A stretch of DNA of 64,000 nt, taken from the NCBI RefSeq assembly GCF_014202335.1, contig NZ_JACHGP010000013.1, positions 1-64,000 on the forward strand. Reading direction: 5' to 3'. Positions 33,353-42,276 of the stretch are shown here, piece by piece (the stretch's first letter is position 1; each line of letters begins with the position of its first letter). Position numbers and translations under genes: made by a program. The DNA is from Mycobacterium sp. AZCC_0083. GTDB lineage: Bacteria; Actinomycetota; Actinomycetes; Mycobacteriales; Mycobacteriaceae. Below the pieces are notes generated by a model. That model was not told the DNA's origin. It did not search any database and saw nothing but the letters and a program-made list of their open reading frames with translations.

Positions 33353-34303
33353 CTAGCGCAGGACCGGATCGGTTCCAGGTTGGCAGAACCGCTCCACGTC
33401 GCTCAACGTCGGACTCGACTCCCAGTCGCCCGGCGTCATACACAGCATGGCGCCGCAGGCGTTCCCGCGGTGCAGCCGTCCAGGAACGTCGAGCTCGTGC
33501 AACAGTCCGCTGAGGTATCCCGCAACGAATGCGTCCCCGGCGCCGACCGTGTCGACCACATCGACGGCGAAGCCGGGACTGTCGACAACGCCGTTGGATG
33601 AGTACGCGGTCGCCCCGGAAGCCCCCTTCTTCAGAACGACTTCGCTGCAGCCAGAGCGCAGCAGACGCTCGGCGGCGTCGACGGCATCGCCCTCAGGGAA
33701 CAACAGGCGCAATTCCTCAGCGCCTCCGAAGACGAGATCGGCGGCCTCGGCGATCTTTCGCAATAGCGGGCCGGCGACGTCGGGCGGCGCCAGAGTCGAG
33801 CGGTAGTTCACGTCGAAGCTCACCCGCACACCGGCGGCCTGCGCGCGGCTGATGGCGGCCAGAACGCAGTCGCGCGCGCTGTCGGACAACAGCGCGGTGA
33901 TACCGGTGACATGAACGACTTCGACGTCCTCGATCCAGCCCGGAGGGACGTCGTCTGGCTGCAGTCGCGATCCGGCCGCACCGGTCCGGTAGTAGAAGAC
34001 GGCCGTCGAGCTGGGCGATGGTCGCTCCTTGAGCATCAACCCGGTCGGAGCCTGCGTGTCGATGACCCCACGGACGTCCACCCCCTCGGCCCGGATTTCG
34101 CGAGTGACACGCTCCCCAAGGGGGTCGTCACCGACACGCCCGAGCCATGCGACGTCGATACCCAAGCGGCGCAATCCGATTGCCACGTTGCTTTCCGCAC
34201 CACCGACGCCAAGGACCATCTCCGAGACGTGCCGCAGCGAGCCGATGTCCCGAGTTCGCATCAGCGCCATGGTCTCGCCGATGGTGGCGATTCGTGCGCT
34301 CAC
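33353..34303 (-). CDS. kdgK: 2-keto-3-deoxygluconate kinase (PfkB family)
   Basis: 316 residues: VLGVGGAESNVAIGLRRLGI (substrate loop), FDVNYRSTL and the catalytic signature DTVGAGDAFVAGYL. It phosphorylates KDG to KDPG. The assignment to KDG rests on clustering with the aldolase that overlaps its start (ATGA at 34300) and the dehydratase upstream; PfkB sequence alone does not fix the sugar. It is the last gene of the hexuronate operon. Confidence 0.85.
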   Translation of the reverse strand: MSARIATIGETMALMRTRDIGSLRHVSEMVLGVGGAESNVAIGLRRLGIDVAWLGRVGDDPLGERVTREIRAEGVDVRGVIDTQAPTGLMLKERPSPSSTAVFYYRTGAAGSRLQPDDVPPGWIEDVEVVHVTGITALLSDSARDCVLAAISRAQAAGVRVSFDVNYRSTLAPPDVAGPLLRKIAEAADLVFGGAEELRLLFPEGDAVDAAERLLRSGCSEVVLKKGASGATAYSSNGVVDSPGFAVDVVDTVGAGDAFVAGYLSGLLHELDVPGRLHRGNACGAMLCMTPGDWESSPTLSDVERFCQPGTDPVLR

Positions 34304-34971
34304 GTCGGCTGCCCGCAGGCTGCCACGAACTCGGCCGTCCTGGCGCGAAGCGCATTCATGTCACCGCCGCGCAGCGCGTCGCCGAGCAGTGGTCCTCCCA
34401 CACTGACCGCTGCCGCACCGGCTTTCAGCCATGCCGCAGCGCCCGGGAGGTCCACGCCGCCGGAGGGAATCGCGGCGATGCCGGGGAAGGGTCCGCGCAG
34501 ATCCTGAAGGTAGCCGGGGCCGACCTGGTTGGCCGGGAAGATCTTCACCGCGGCCGCACCGGCGCGCCATGCACCGAAGAGTTCGGTCGGAGTCAAGCCA
34601 CCCGGCACGATGGGCACCCCTGCACGAGTGGCCGCATCGACGAGATCCGGGTCGCTGATCGGGGTGACCAAGTAGTGCGCCCCAGCTCGGACGGCGGCGG
34701 CCAACTGCGCGCTGTCGGTCACGGTGCCGACGCCGATGTCGGCCACATCCCCGAACCGGGCGAGCAGTTCTGGTAGCCGATCAAGGGTGCCTGGTGTGGT
34801 CAAAGTGAGTTCGACACTGCGGATTCCGGCCTCCACCAACACGTCGAGAACCTGGTCGTAGTAGGTCGCATTCGGTGCGCGCACCACCACGATCAACTTG
34901 CCGGCCGCGGTGCGGCCGGGGATTGCGAGCCGGGTCGGCGCCTGCGGAGGCGTGAGCGTGTCACCAGTCAT
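34300..34971 (-). CDS. eda: KDPG / KDPGal aldolase
   Basis: A 223-residue class I aldolase of the KDPG/KHG family: GIRSVELTLTTPGTLD (general-base Glu), GVGTVTDSAQLAAAVRAGAH, PGGLTPTELFGAWRAGAAAV and the Schiff-base Lys in VKIFPANQVG. It splits KDPG to pyruvate and glyceraldehyde 3-phosphate. It overlaps the dehydratase gene by 11 nt and the kinase gene by 4 nt. Confidence 0.9.
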   Translation of the reverse strand: MTGDTLTPPQAPTRLAIPGRTAAGKLIVVVRAPNATYYDQVLDVLVEAGIRSVELTLTTPGTLDRLPELLARFGDVADIGVGTVTDSAQLAAAVRAGAHYLVTPISDPDLVDAATRAGVPIVPGGLTPTELFGAWRAGAAAVKIFPANQVGPGYLQDLRGPFPGIAAIPSGGVDLPGAAAWLKAGAAAVSVGGPLLGDALRGGDMNALRARTAEFVAACGQPT

Positions 34972-36202
34972 GGACGGTCCCGTCCTGCAGCCGGTTCACC
35001 GGCAGGTACGCGGCGGTGTACTCGAATGCCGAGGCTGCCTGTTCGTCGAGCTCGACGCCGAGGCCGGGCGAATCCCCCGGGTGCAGGAAGCCGCGGTCGA
35101 AGGTAAACGACGTGTGGAACACGTCGAGCGTGGTGTCGCTGTGCGGCATGTACTCCTGGATCCCGAAGTTGTGGATCGCCAAGTCGAGGTGCAGTGCGGC
35201 CGCCATGCCGATCGGGGACACGTCCGTCGGCCCGTGAATACCGGACTTGATGCCGTAGATGCCCGCGAAGTCCAGCAGCTTCTTCATGGCGGTGATACCG
35301 CCGGTGTGGGTGACCGCTGATCGCACGTAGTCGATGAGCCGCTCGGTGATGAGTGTCTGGTAGTCGTACACCGAGTTGAACACTTCGCCGATGGCCAGCG
35401 GTGTCGTCGAATGCTGGCGCACCAGGCGCAACGCCGCCTGATCCTCTCCTGGCGTGCAGTCCTCCAACCAGAAGAGATCGTAGGGCTCAACGTCTTTGGC
35501 GAATCGCGCGGCTTCGATGGGCGTCATTCGGTGGTGCCCGTCGTGCAGTATCCGGACTCCCCTCCCGAAGTCCTCGCGAATTCGACCGAATACCCCTGGC
35601 ATGTGGGACAGGTAGGCGCGGGTGTCCCAGACCTCCTCGATCGGCGCGGTCGCCGCGCTTCCGTCAGCGGCGCGGTGGGCCGGCTCGTAGTCGTATCTGC
35701 CGCCGGGTTTGTTTGTGGACACCCCATAGATCTGCCCGAGTCCGGGCACACCGCTCTGCACCCGCACGGCGGTGTACCCGGCGTCGAGGTAGCCGCTGAT
35801 GGCGTCCTTGAGCGCGGGGTAGTCGCTCCCGGAAGCGTGGCAATAGGCCCGAATGTGGTTGCGGCTGGCGCCACCGAGCAATTGGTAGAGCGGCATCCCG
35901 GCCTTCTTCGCCTTGATGTCCCACAGCGCCATGTCGACGGCGGCGATGGCGGCCATCGTCACCGGCCCGCGCCGCCAGTAGGCGCCCCGGTAGAGGTACT
36001 GCCAGGTGTCTTCGATGCGGTCTTCGTCTCGACCGATCAGCGTGGACGCCAGGTGTTCTGACAGGTAGGCAGCGACGGACAGTTCGCGCCCGTTGAGCGT
36101 GGCGTCGCCCCAGCCGACCACGCCGTCGCTGGTGACGATCTTGAGGGTGACGAAGTTGCGGCCCGGACTGCAGACGTTGACGTCGATGGTCTCGATGGTC
36201 AT
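34961..36202 (-). CDS. Mannonate dehydratase-type enolase superfamily enzyme
   Basis: 413 residues of the ManD/RspA subgroup: TLKIVTSDGVVGWGDATLNG, RGAYWRRGPVTMAAIAAVDM, then metal ligands in ILHDGHHRMTP (Asp), FWLEDCTPGEDQ (Glu) and IGEVFNSVYD (Glu). The His in DGHHR and the Tyr/Arg loop fit ManD enzymes that dehydrate D-mannonate or D-gluconate to KDG. Activity varies widely within the subgroup; the UxuB neighbour favours mannonate. Confidence 0.87.
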   Translation of the reverse strand: MTIETIDVNVCSPGRNFVTLKIVTSDGVVGWGDATLNGRELSVAAYLSEHLASTLIGRDEDRIEDTWQYLYRGAYWRRGPVTMAAIAAVDMALWDIKAKKAGMPLYQLLGGASRNHIRAYCHASGSDYPALKDAISGYLDAGYTAVRVQSGVPGLGQIYGVSTNKPGGRYDYEPAHRAADGSAATAPIEEVWDTRAYLSHMPGVFGRIREDFGRGVRILHDGHHRMTPIEAARFAKDVEPYDLFWLEDCTPGEDQAALRLVRQHSTTPLAIGEVFNSVYDYQTLITERLIDYVRSAVTHTGGITAMKKLLDFAGIYGIKSGIHGPTDVSPIGMAAALHLDLAIHNFGIQEYMPHSDTTLDVFHTSFTFDRGFLHPGDSPGLGVELDEQAASAFEYTAAYLPVNRLQDGTVHDW

Positions 36203-36239
36203 GGTTCTCTTTCGTTGTGACGGTTGTCTTTTCGATCCA

Positions 36240-37640
36240 TCACATGGCAGGTAGTGGGTCGGTGAGATCGCGCCCGGTCCAGTCCTTCGCCCATACGGCG
36301 ACAATCAGTGCCGACAACGAGTACAGAACCAGCATCACCATGATCGGGATGGGGCTGCCCGTCGTGGCGGCCACCCAGGCGGTGACGAGCACGGGACCGA
36401 TCCCGGTGGCGACCACCGCGGCGATCTCGCGGACGACGGCGGTGAGCGTGTACCGATTGCGGGCGCCGAAGATCTCGGGGATCGAGACGTTCTCGAGAGA
36501 GGCCGGGCTGAGCACCGCGACGTTGTGCAACACGACGTAGCCGACGAACACCCACAGCAGGTTCTTGGAGTCGATCGCCGTCATGGCGGGAACGACGACG
36601 ACCAGTGCCGCCAACATGACGATGATGTACATCCGGCGCCTGCCGAATTTGTCTCCGAGCCAGCCGATCAGCGGAATCGTGAGGAATCCGACCAGTGAGG
36701 ACACGATGACGACGTTGGCGCTGAGACTCTTCTGCAGAACGAGCGTCAGGGTCATGAACGAGATCAGGTACGTCTGGATCAAACCCGAGTTGCCAGCCTG
36801 CCCGAACCGAAGGAAGAACGCCACCGCGATGGCCTTGATCGGCTTGCGCTGCAGCGCTTCCACCGTTCGGGTCTCGGCCTGATGCCCGGCCTGCGCCAGA
36901 ATCTCTTCACGGGACAGTGCGCGCCCGTCGACGACGTCCTCGCGCTCCTCGAAGACCGGGCTTTCCTTGAGGTTCAACCGCACCCACACCGCGAACACCA
37001 TCACCACTGCGCTGGCGATGAACGGGATGCGCCATCCCCAGGCGATGACGTCGCTCTCGACCATCACTCCCAGCAGGATGGCCCAGATCGCCGATGCGAA
37101 CAGCGTGCCGCAGTTGGTGCCGAGGCCGACCAGGGAGGCGACGAAACCGCGCCGCTTGACGGGTGCGTACTCGGCGAGCATCACTCCCGCACCGCTGATC
37201 TCGGCACCGGCGCCGAATCCCTGTAGCAGTCGCAAGGTCACGAGCAGAATGGGCGCCAGCACACCCACCTGCTGGTAGGTCGGCAGGACTCCGATCAAGG
37301 TCGTGGCCGCGCCCATCAAGGCGATGGTGTAGAACAGCACCTTGCGTCGACCGATGCGGTCACCGAGCCGTCCGAAGAAGAGGGCACCGAGGGGGCGGGC
37401 GATGTAGCCGACCCCATAGGTGGCCATCGACAGCACGACCGCCATCCCGGCACTCTCGCCGGAGAAGAACAGCTGGCTGAACACCAGCGCGGCGGCCAAC
37501 GAGTACAGCTGGAAGTCCATGAACTCCAGTGCCGTGCCCAGCCACCCGGATACGGCGGCCCGCACCAGGTCGGCCGTGCTGCGTTGGGCGACCGGCGGAT
37601 GCTCGGCGGCCCGGGGTTCTGGGGTTTGGGCTGTGGTCAT
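36240..37640 (-). CDS. MFS carrier, metabolite:H+ symporter type
   Basis: 466 residues, about 12 membrane spans. FFGRLGDRIGRRKVLFYTI is the loop 2-3 motif, repeated as WLGDKFGRRRMYIIVML in the second half, and LLQGFGAGAEISGAGVMLAE is typical of the MHS (ShiA/KgtP/ProP) branch. A long loop with SPVFEEREDVVDGRALSREE joins the halves. It probably imports the hexonate or hexuronate consumed by the surrounding enzymes. 37 bp separate it from the dehydratase gene. Confidence 0.88.
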   Translation of the reverse strand: MTTAQTPEPRAAEHPPVAQRSTADLVRAAVSGWLGTALEFMDFQLYSLAAALVFSQLFFSGESAGMAVVLSMATYGVGYIARPLGALFFGRLGDRIGRRKVLFYTIALMGAATTLIGVLPTYQQVGVLAPILLVTLRLLQGFGAGAEISGAGVMLAEYAPVKRRGFVASLVGLGTNCGTLFASAIWAILLGVMVESDVIAWGWRIPFIASAVVMVFAVWVRLNLKESPVFEEREDVVDGRALSREEILAQAGHQAETRTVEALQRKPIKAIAVAFFLRFGQAGNSGLIQTYLISFMTLTLVLQKSLSANVVIVSSLVGFLTIPLIGWLGDKFGRRRMYIIVMLAALVVVVPAMTAIDSKNLLWVFVGYVVLHNVAVLSPASLENVSIPEIFGARNRYTLTAVVREIAAVVATGIGPVLVTAWVAATTGSPIPIMVMLVLYSLSALIVAVWAKDWTGRDLTDPLPAM

Positions 37641-37684
37641 CGTCTTTCCTCTGGGTGAGTACAGCGGTTGCGGTGGACGGGATT

Positions 37685-38689
37685 TCAGAGTTGGAGCATG
37701 ACCTTGGCCGACGCTGACGCGTCGCGGGCCACGGCGAAGGCGTCCTCGGCGTCGGCCGCCGGGATCACGTGGGAGATGACCGTGTCGAGGCGATCGGAGG
37801 CGGCCAGCAGCGCTATCGCGTCGTCGATCTCCGTGGAGAACCGGAACGCGCCGATCAGGCTCACTTCCTTGGCCAGCATCGGTGCCAGGTTGATGCCGAT
37901 CTCGGCGTTCGGCAGCATGCCGACCTGCACGACGGTGCCGGCTCGACGCGCGGCTCGCACGGCCTGGGTGACCGAGACGCCGACACCTGAACATTCGAAG
38001 ACGACGTCGTAGGACTCGTCGTCGATGACGTCCCGGCCGACCAGAGAAGTTTCGTTGGCGCCCAACGCGACTGCGCGCTCCAGCGGCTCGGGTCGCAGGT
38101 CACTCACGCCGATGTCGGTCGCCCCGGCGTCTGCGGCGGCCGCAACGACCAGCAGGCCGATCGGGCCTGCGCCGATGACCAGAACACGTCGGTCGGACAG
38201 GTCGGGGGCCAGATTGACCGCATGCATGGCCACGGCGAGCGGCTCGGCCAAAGCGGCGCGCTTCAGCGGCAGTCCGGCGGGAAGTGCACGGACCATGTGA
38301 TTCTCGACGACCAGCAGTTCGGCGGCACCGCCCTGGCGGTGCGGGAAGGTAGCCGCGCTGCCCAGGTAGTCACCCCCGGGGCACAGGTGGGGGCGCTCGC
38401 GCAGGCCCGCCACCGGGGCTCCGTAGCGCGCCGGGTGCACGGTCACCGGCGAGCCTGCCGGATATCGGCCGGACGGATCGAAGTCCACGACCGCCGACAA
38501 CTCGTGCCCGGGTGTGAACGGCTCGCGAACGACGTTTTCACCGTTGGCTCCGTGAAAGTAGTAGTGCAGATCCGAGCCACAGATGCCGACGTAGCCGACG
38601 CGCAGCCGCACCTGTCCCTCGGCCGGCTCCGGCTCGGCGCGGTCTTCCCAGCGAATGTCCTCTTTACCGTGTATTGCAAGCGCTTTCAT
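37685..38689 (-). CDS. Zinc-type alcohol dehydrogenase, L-idonate/L-gulonate 5-dehydrogenase-like
   Basis: A 334-residue MDR enzyme: catalytic Zn Cys in VGICGSDLHYYFHG, HE in FTPGHELSA, and NAD loop VLVIGAGPIGLLVVAAA. L-idonate dehydrogenases usually have a four-Cys structural zinc lobe; here that segment reads HPARYGAPVAGLRERPHLC and keeps only one Cys. By context it may oxidise L-gulonate or L-idonate to a keto-acid that UxuB or the dehydratase then handles. The start overlaps the uxuB stop by 4 nt. Confidence 0.83.
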   Translation of the reverse strand: MKALAIHGKEDIRWEDRAEPEPAEGQVRLRVGYVGICGSDLHYYFHGANGENVVREPFTPGHELSAVVDFDPSGRYPAGSPVTVHPARYGAPVAGLRERPHLCPGGDYLGSAATFPHRQGGAAELLVVENHMVRALPAGLPLKRAALAEPLAVAMHAVNLAPDLSDRRVLVIGAGPIGLLVVAAAADAGATDIGVSDLRPEPLERAVALGANETSLVGRDVIDDESYDVVFECSGVGVSVTQAVRAARRAGTVVQVGMLPNAEIGINLAPMLAKEVSLIGAFRFSTEIDDAIALLAASDRLDTVISHVIPAADAEDAFAVARDASASAKVMLQL

Positions 38690-40176
38690 GACACTCCCCT
38701 GTAGTCGACCGTCCTGACGGCGTCCTGTGCCGCCGCGCGGACACCGCTGCGCGCGATGATGGCGACGAGATCGGCCACCCGGTCGGTGAACGCGTCGTGG
38801 GCGACCAGGTCGTCGGGCAGAAATCCACTGCGCAGCACCGCCATTGCATGATCGCGCGTACTGGACGCCCCGCGGGTCACCTCGGCGAGTCGGTCCCGAG
38901 CGGGTTCCCGTATCTCGGCGGCATGGGGTCCGGGATCGAAACCCGCAGGCGGGGCCACTGAGGCGATCCAGCCGGCGACCGTCAACGCCAGGAAGTGCGG
39001 AGTTCTGCCGTCGCGCAGCGCCATCAAGGCGGGCTCCGGGATGCGCTGCAGCAGTTTGACCGAACCGTCGGTGCCGACCTGCGAGGTCCGGTGATCGAGC
39101 GCGGCGTTGGCCCATCGGTGTGAAAGCGAGTCGAGATAGGCGTCGACGTCGAAGCCCCTCGGCAGCGCGATCGTCGGCAGGTACTCGCTAGTGATGCAGG
39201 CGTGTACGCCGTCGCGAATGAACGGCTGCGCCCAGGCGTCGGCGATGGTGGCCCGACCGTCCAGGATTCCGAGGTACGCGATCAGAGAGTGAGATCCGTT
39301 GAGCAGGCGCAGTTTGACCAGTTCGTAGGCCTCGACCTCGTCGCTCATGACCGCTCCGGCGCGGTCCCAGGCGGGCCTGCCGGAGGCGAAGTCGTCTTCG
39401 AGCACCCACATGGTGAAGTCCTCGGCCGGCACCGGGCAGCGGTCGTCGACGCCGAGCATTTCACCGACGATGTCGACGGTTCGGCTGGTCGTCGATGGCA
39501 CGATTCGGTCGACCATGGAGTTCGGGAACGTGACGTGGTCTCTGACGAATTCCAAGACGTCTTCCGCCGCGGAGCTCGCGTGAAGGAACTCGGTGAGGAC
39601 GGCACGGGTGACGTGTCCGTTGGACTGCAGGTTGTCACAGGACAGCACGGTCATCGGCGTGCCGTCGGCGGCGCGAACGGCCAAGCCACGGGCGATGAGA
39701 CCGATCGTGCTGCGGGGATGGGCGGGGTCGGCGAGATCTGCACGGACGTCGTCGAGATCGAGGTCGAGGCCGCCGTTGCGCGGCGAGCGGCAATAGCCGA
39801 CTTCGCTCACGGTCAGCGTCAGGATGCGATTGGTGGGGGCGGCAACCGCCGAGATGAAGGATTCTGGTTCGTCCGCGAGCACGCCGAGGCCGCGGTGGAC
39901 GTCGACGACGGCGGCACTACGTCCCCGCTCGGAGAGCTCGAGGATCGAGTAGCGCCCGTCCTGGGCCCGCATCGCCGTGACCACGTCGTGCGAGCGGTTG
40001 GCGAAGCCGTGGATGCCCCAGTCGCCGGGCTCCGAGGCGAGGGCCTGCGCGGTATAGGCCGCAGCATGGGCGCGGTGGAAGTTGCCAAGACCCAGGTGAA
40101 CGATTCCCGTGGCATCGCCGGCCGATGCACCGAGCAACGCACCCTTCGGGGTGGTCTGGCGAGAGAGTCTGGGCAT
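38686..40176 (-). CDS. uxuB: Mannitol dehydrogenase-family protein, fructuronate reductase-like
   Basis: A 496-residue polyol-specific long-chain dehydrogenase: IVHLGLGNFHRAHAAAYTAQ (N-terminal Rossmann), LTLTVSEVGYC, VLSCDNLQSNG, and the catalytic helix in KLRLLNGSHSLIAYLG (Lys...Asn-x-x-His). It reduces D-fructuronate to D-mannonate; members also act on mannitol or tagaturonate. First gene of the operon, divergent from IclR. Confidence 0.86.
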   Translation of the reverse strand: MPRLSRQTTPKGALLGASAGDATGIVHLGLGNFHRAHAAAYTAQALASEPGDWGIHGFANRSHDVVTAMRAQDGRYSILELSERGRSAAVVDVHRGLGVLADEPESFISAVAAPTNRILTLTVSEVGYCRSPRNGGLDLDLDDVRADLADPAHPRSTIGLIARGLAVRAADGTPMTVLSCDNLQSNGHVTRAVLTEFLHASSAAEDVLEFVRDHVTFPNSMVDRIVPSTTSRTVDIVGEMLGVDDRCPVPAEDFTMWVLEDDFASGRPAWDRAGAVMSDEVEAYELVKLRLLNGSHSLIAYLGILDGRATIADAWAQPFIRDGVHACITSEYLPTIALPRGFDVDAYLDSLSHRWANAALDHRTSQVGTDGSVKLLQRIPEPALMALRDGRTPHFLALTVAGWIASVAPPAGFDPGPHAAEIREPARDRLAEVTRGASSTRDHAMAVLRSGFLPDDLVAHDAFTDRVADLVAIIARSGVRAAAQDAVRTVDYRGVS

Positions 40177-40207
40177 CTATCTCTTCCGTGTTCGAACCTT
40201 GCACGCT

Positions 40208-40223
40208 GTTCCGTATTATGAAC
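40208..40223. promoter_or_regulatory. Candidate IclR operator
   Basis: GTTC-N8-GAAC, with an AT-rich centre (CGTATTAT), lies midway between uxuB and the IclR gene; a second GAACC occurs 18 bp downstream in CGTTATGTGAACC. Size and symmetry fit an IclR site. Confidence 0.4.
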
Positions 40224-40333
40224 CGCACGTATCGTTATGTGAACCACACTGACACGCGGGTCGAATTGTGTCAAGGGTCACCAATTTCGGTGTGCCAAGC
40301 TCTCGGTACGGCTGCGGAAGGAAGGGGCACGTG

Positions 40334-41116
40334 ATGATGAATGGCGACTTGCCGTCCCCGGTCGGAAGCGTCGACAAGGCCCTCGCGTTGATCGAGTTGC
40401 TCGCCGATGCGGGGCCCGACGGCCTGGCGCTACGTGACGTGGTCGAGGCAAGCGGGCTCAACAAGGCCTCCGCGCACCGAACGCTGCAAGCGCTGCAGCA
40501 CCGAGGATTCGCCGAGCAAGGCGAGAATCAGCGCTACCGATTGGGTTCGCGCCCAGCGCTTTTGGTGGAACGCTTCCAGCGCGAGGAGAACCTGCCCGCG
40601 CTCTTCCGCCCAACGCTGCTCGCCATCTGCCAAGAAGTCCAAGAACTGGTGCACCTGGGCATCCTCGAAGGCCGCGACGTTCTGTACCTGGACAAAGTGG
40701 AACCCGACCGCACTCTGCGCGTGTGGTCCCGGGTAGGCCGTCAGGTGAGTGTGCTCACCACCGCACTGGGGCGCGCCATGGTCGCCGGCGAGGGCGCCTC
40801 GGATGCTCAGCTGTCGGCGTACACCGCCGATGGGGAACCCGCGGTGGTCGACAATTTCCGCCGAGCGGTCGACGAGGCGCGGCTATGCGGATTCGCCATG
40901 GAGCGCGAGGAGAACGAAGCAGGGATCTGCTGTGTGGGCGTAGCGCTGCGGCGGCCCACCGGTCGCCCCGTGGCGGTGAGCATCACCGGACCGAGCAGCC
41001 GCATGGACGGCGACCGGCTCGACCGTCTGGGGCACCGGCTGCGCGAAGTGCTGCAAGTTTCGGCGCCGCCAGGGTTTTCCGTTGCGCCGACGTACGACAT
41101 GCTGGATGGCGTTTAG
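40334..41116 (+). CDS. IclR-family regulator of the hexuronate operon
   Basis: 260 residues: HTH LRDVVEASGLNKASAHRTLQ and effector domain with AICQEVQELVHLGILEGRDV, GRQVSVLTTALGRAMVAGE and EENEAGICCVGVALRRPTG. A GGAAGGAAGGGG run precedes clustered starts at 40331, 40334 and 40337; the middle ATG is chosen by spacing. Related to KdgR-type regulators that respond to KDG, so control of the divergent operon is likely. Confidence 0.87.
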   Translation: MMNGDLPSPVGSVDKALALIELLADAGPDGLALRDVVEASGLNKASAHRTLQALQHRGFAEQGENQRYRLGSRPALLVERFQREENLPALFRPTLLAICQEVQELVHLGILEGRDVLYLDKVEPDRTLRVWSRVGRQVSVLTTALGRAMVAGEGASDAQLSAYTADGEPAVVDNFRRAVDEARLCGFAMEREENEAGICCVGVALRRPTGRPVAVSITGPSSRMDGDRLDRLGHRLREVLQVSAPPGFSVAPTYDMLDGV

Positions 41117-41170
41117 CAACGCATTCCCGTCCCTGCATTCGCCTGGGCACTCGGTCGGAAATCAGCGACG

Positions 41171-42241
41171 TCAGGTCAGGCGCACGCCGGTCACCCGATC
41201 GAACAGATGTATCGCGTGCCCGTCGGCGGTGACGTGCACCGTGTCGCCCGTCCCGACGCGTTCGCGGTTGCCGATGCGGGCGATGACGTCGGCATCACCG
41301 CCCTCGACTCTCGCGGTGCCGTAGAGGTACGCGTCGGCACCCAAGGTCTCGACCACCCCGATGGTGACGGCGATACCGGTGCCTGGGGTCGTCAGCCGCC
41401 AGCCCTCCGGACGCACTCCGACGACGACCGGGCCATCGTGGCCACCAAAGGATGCCAACGGCATCGAGTGTCCGCCCACCGTCACCGAGGCACCGTCGAG
41501 GTCCGCGTCGAAGAACTTCATCGCAGGCGATCCGATGAACCCGGCGACGAAGACGTTCGCAGGACGATCGTAGAGTTCCATCGGCGCGCCAACCTGTTGC
41601 AGAACACCGTCTTTCATGACGCCGACGCGATCACCCATCGTCATTGCCTCGGTCTGGTCGTGGGTGACGTAGACGGTGGTGACGCCGAGGTCGCGTTGCA
41701 GCTTGGCGACGTCGGTGCGGGTCTGCACCCGCATCTTGGCGTCCAGGTTGGACAACGGCTCGTCCATGCAGAAGACCTGCGGATTGCGCACGATGGCCCG
41801 ACCCATCGCGACCCGCTGCCGCTGGCCACCCGACAACGCCTTGGGCTTGCGGTCGAGGTACTCGGTGAGCCCGAGCGTCTTCGCGGCCGCCGCCACTCGG
41901 CGCTTGCGTTCGTCGCGGGACATCCCGGCGTTCTTGAGGCAGAACTCCATGTTGCCTCCCACGGTCATGTGGGGGTACAGCGCGTAGTTCTGGAACACCA
42001 TCGCGATGTCGCGGTCCTTGGGCGCCGTCGTCGAGATGTCCCGGTCGCCAAGGTAGATCGACCCCGCGGTGAGCTCTTCGAGGCCGGCCAACATCCGCAG
42101 CGTCGTCGACTTGCCGCAGCCGGACGGGCCGACCAGCACCATGAACTCGCCGTCGGCGATGTCCAGGTCCATTCCGGCCACCGCGGCCGCCGGCGCATTG
42201 GGATACCAGTGCTGGGCCTTCTCGAATCGGATGGCGGCCAT
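41171..42241 (-). CDS. ABC transporter ATP-binding protein, MalK/UgpC type
   Basis: 356 residues: Walker A VGPSGCGKST, Q loop VFQNYALYPHM, signature LSGGQRQRVAMGRAIVR, Walker B VFCMDEPLSNLDAKM and H loop VYVTHDQTEAM. The C-terminal TOBE/OB region (VRPEGWRLTTPG) is typical of multi-sugar importers. Last gene of the transporter operon; convergent with the IclR gene. Confidence 0.93.
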   Translation of the reverse strand: MAAIRFEKAQHWYPNAPAAAVAGMDLDIADGEFMVLVGPSGCGKSTTLRMLAGLEELTAGSIYLGDRDISTTAPKDRDIAMVFQNYALYPHMTVGGNMEFCLKNAGMSRDERKRRVAAAAKTLGLTEYLDRKPKALSGGQRQRVAMGRAIVRNPQVFCMDEPLSNLDAKMRVQTRTDVAKLQRDLGVTTVYVTHDQTEAMTMGDRVGVMKDGVLQQVGAPMELYDRPANVFVAGFIGSPAMKFFDADLDGASVTVGGHSMPLASFGGHDGPVVVGVRPEGWRLTTPGTGIAVTIGVVETLGADAYLYGTARVEGGDADVIARIGNRERVGTGDTVHVTADGHAIHLFDRVTGVRLT

Positions 42242-42276
42242 GGGATTTGCTCCTGTGAGTCGTGGTGGGGACGCGG

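Noticed and set aside
34300..34971. Kinase-aldolase order read as a complete Entner-Doudoroff pathway
   Set aside because: No 6-phosphogluconate dehydratase or glucose-6-phosphate dehydrogenase is present; the set fits KDG metabolism from hexonates.
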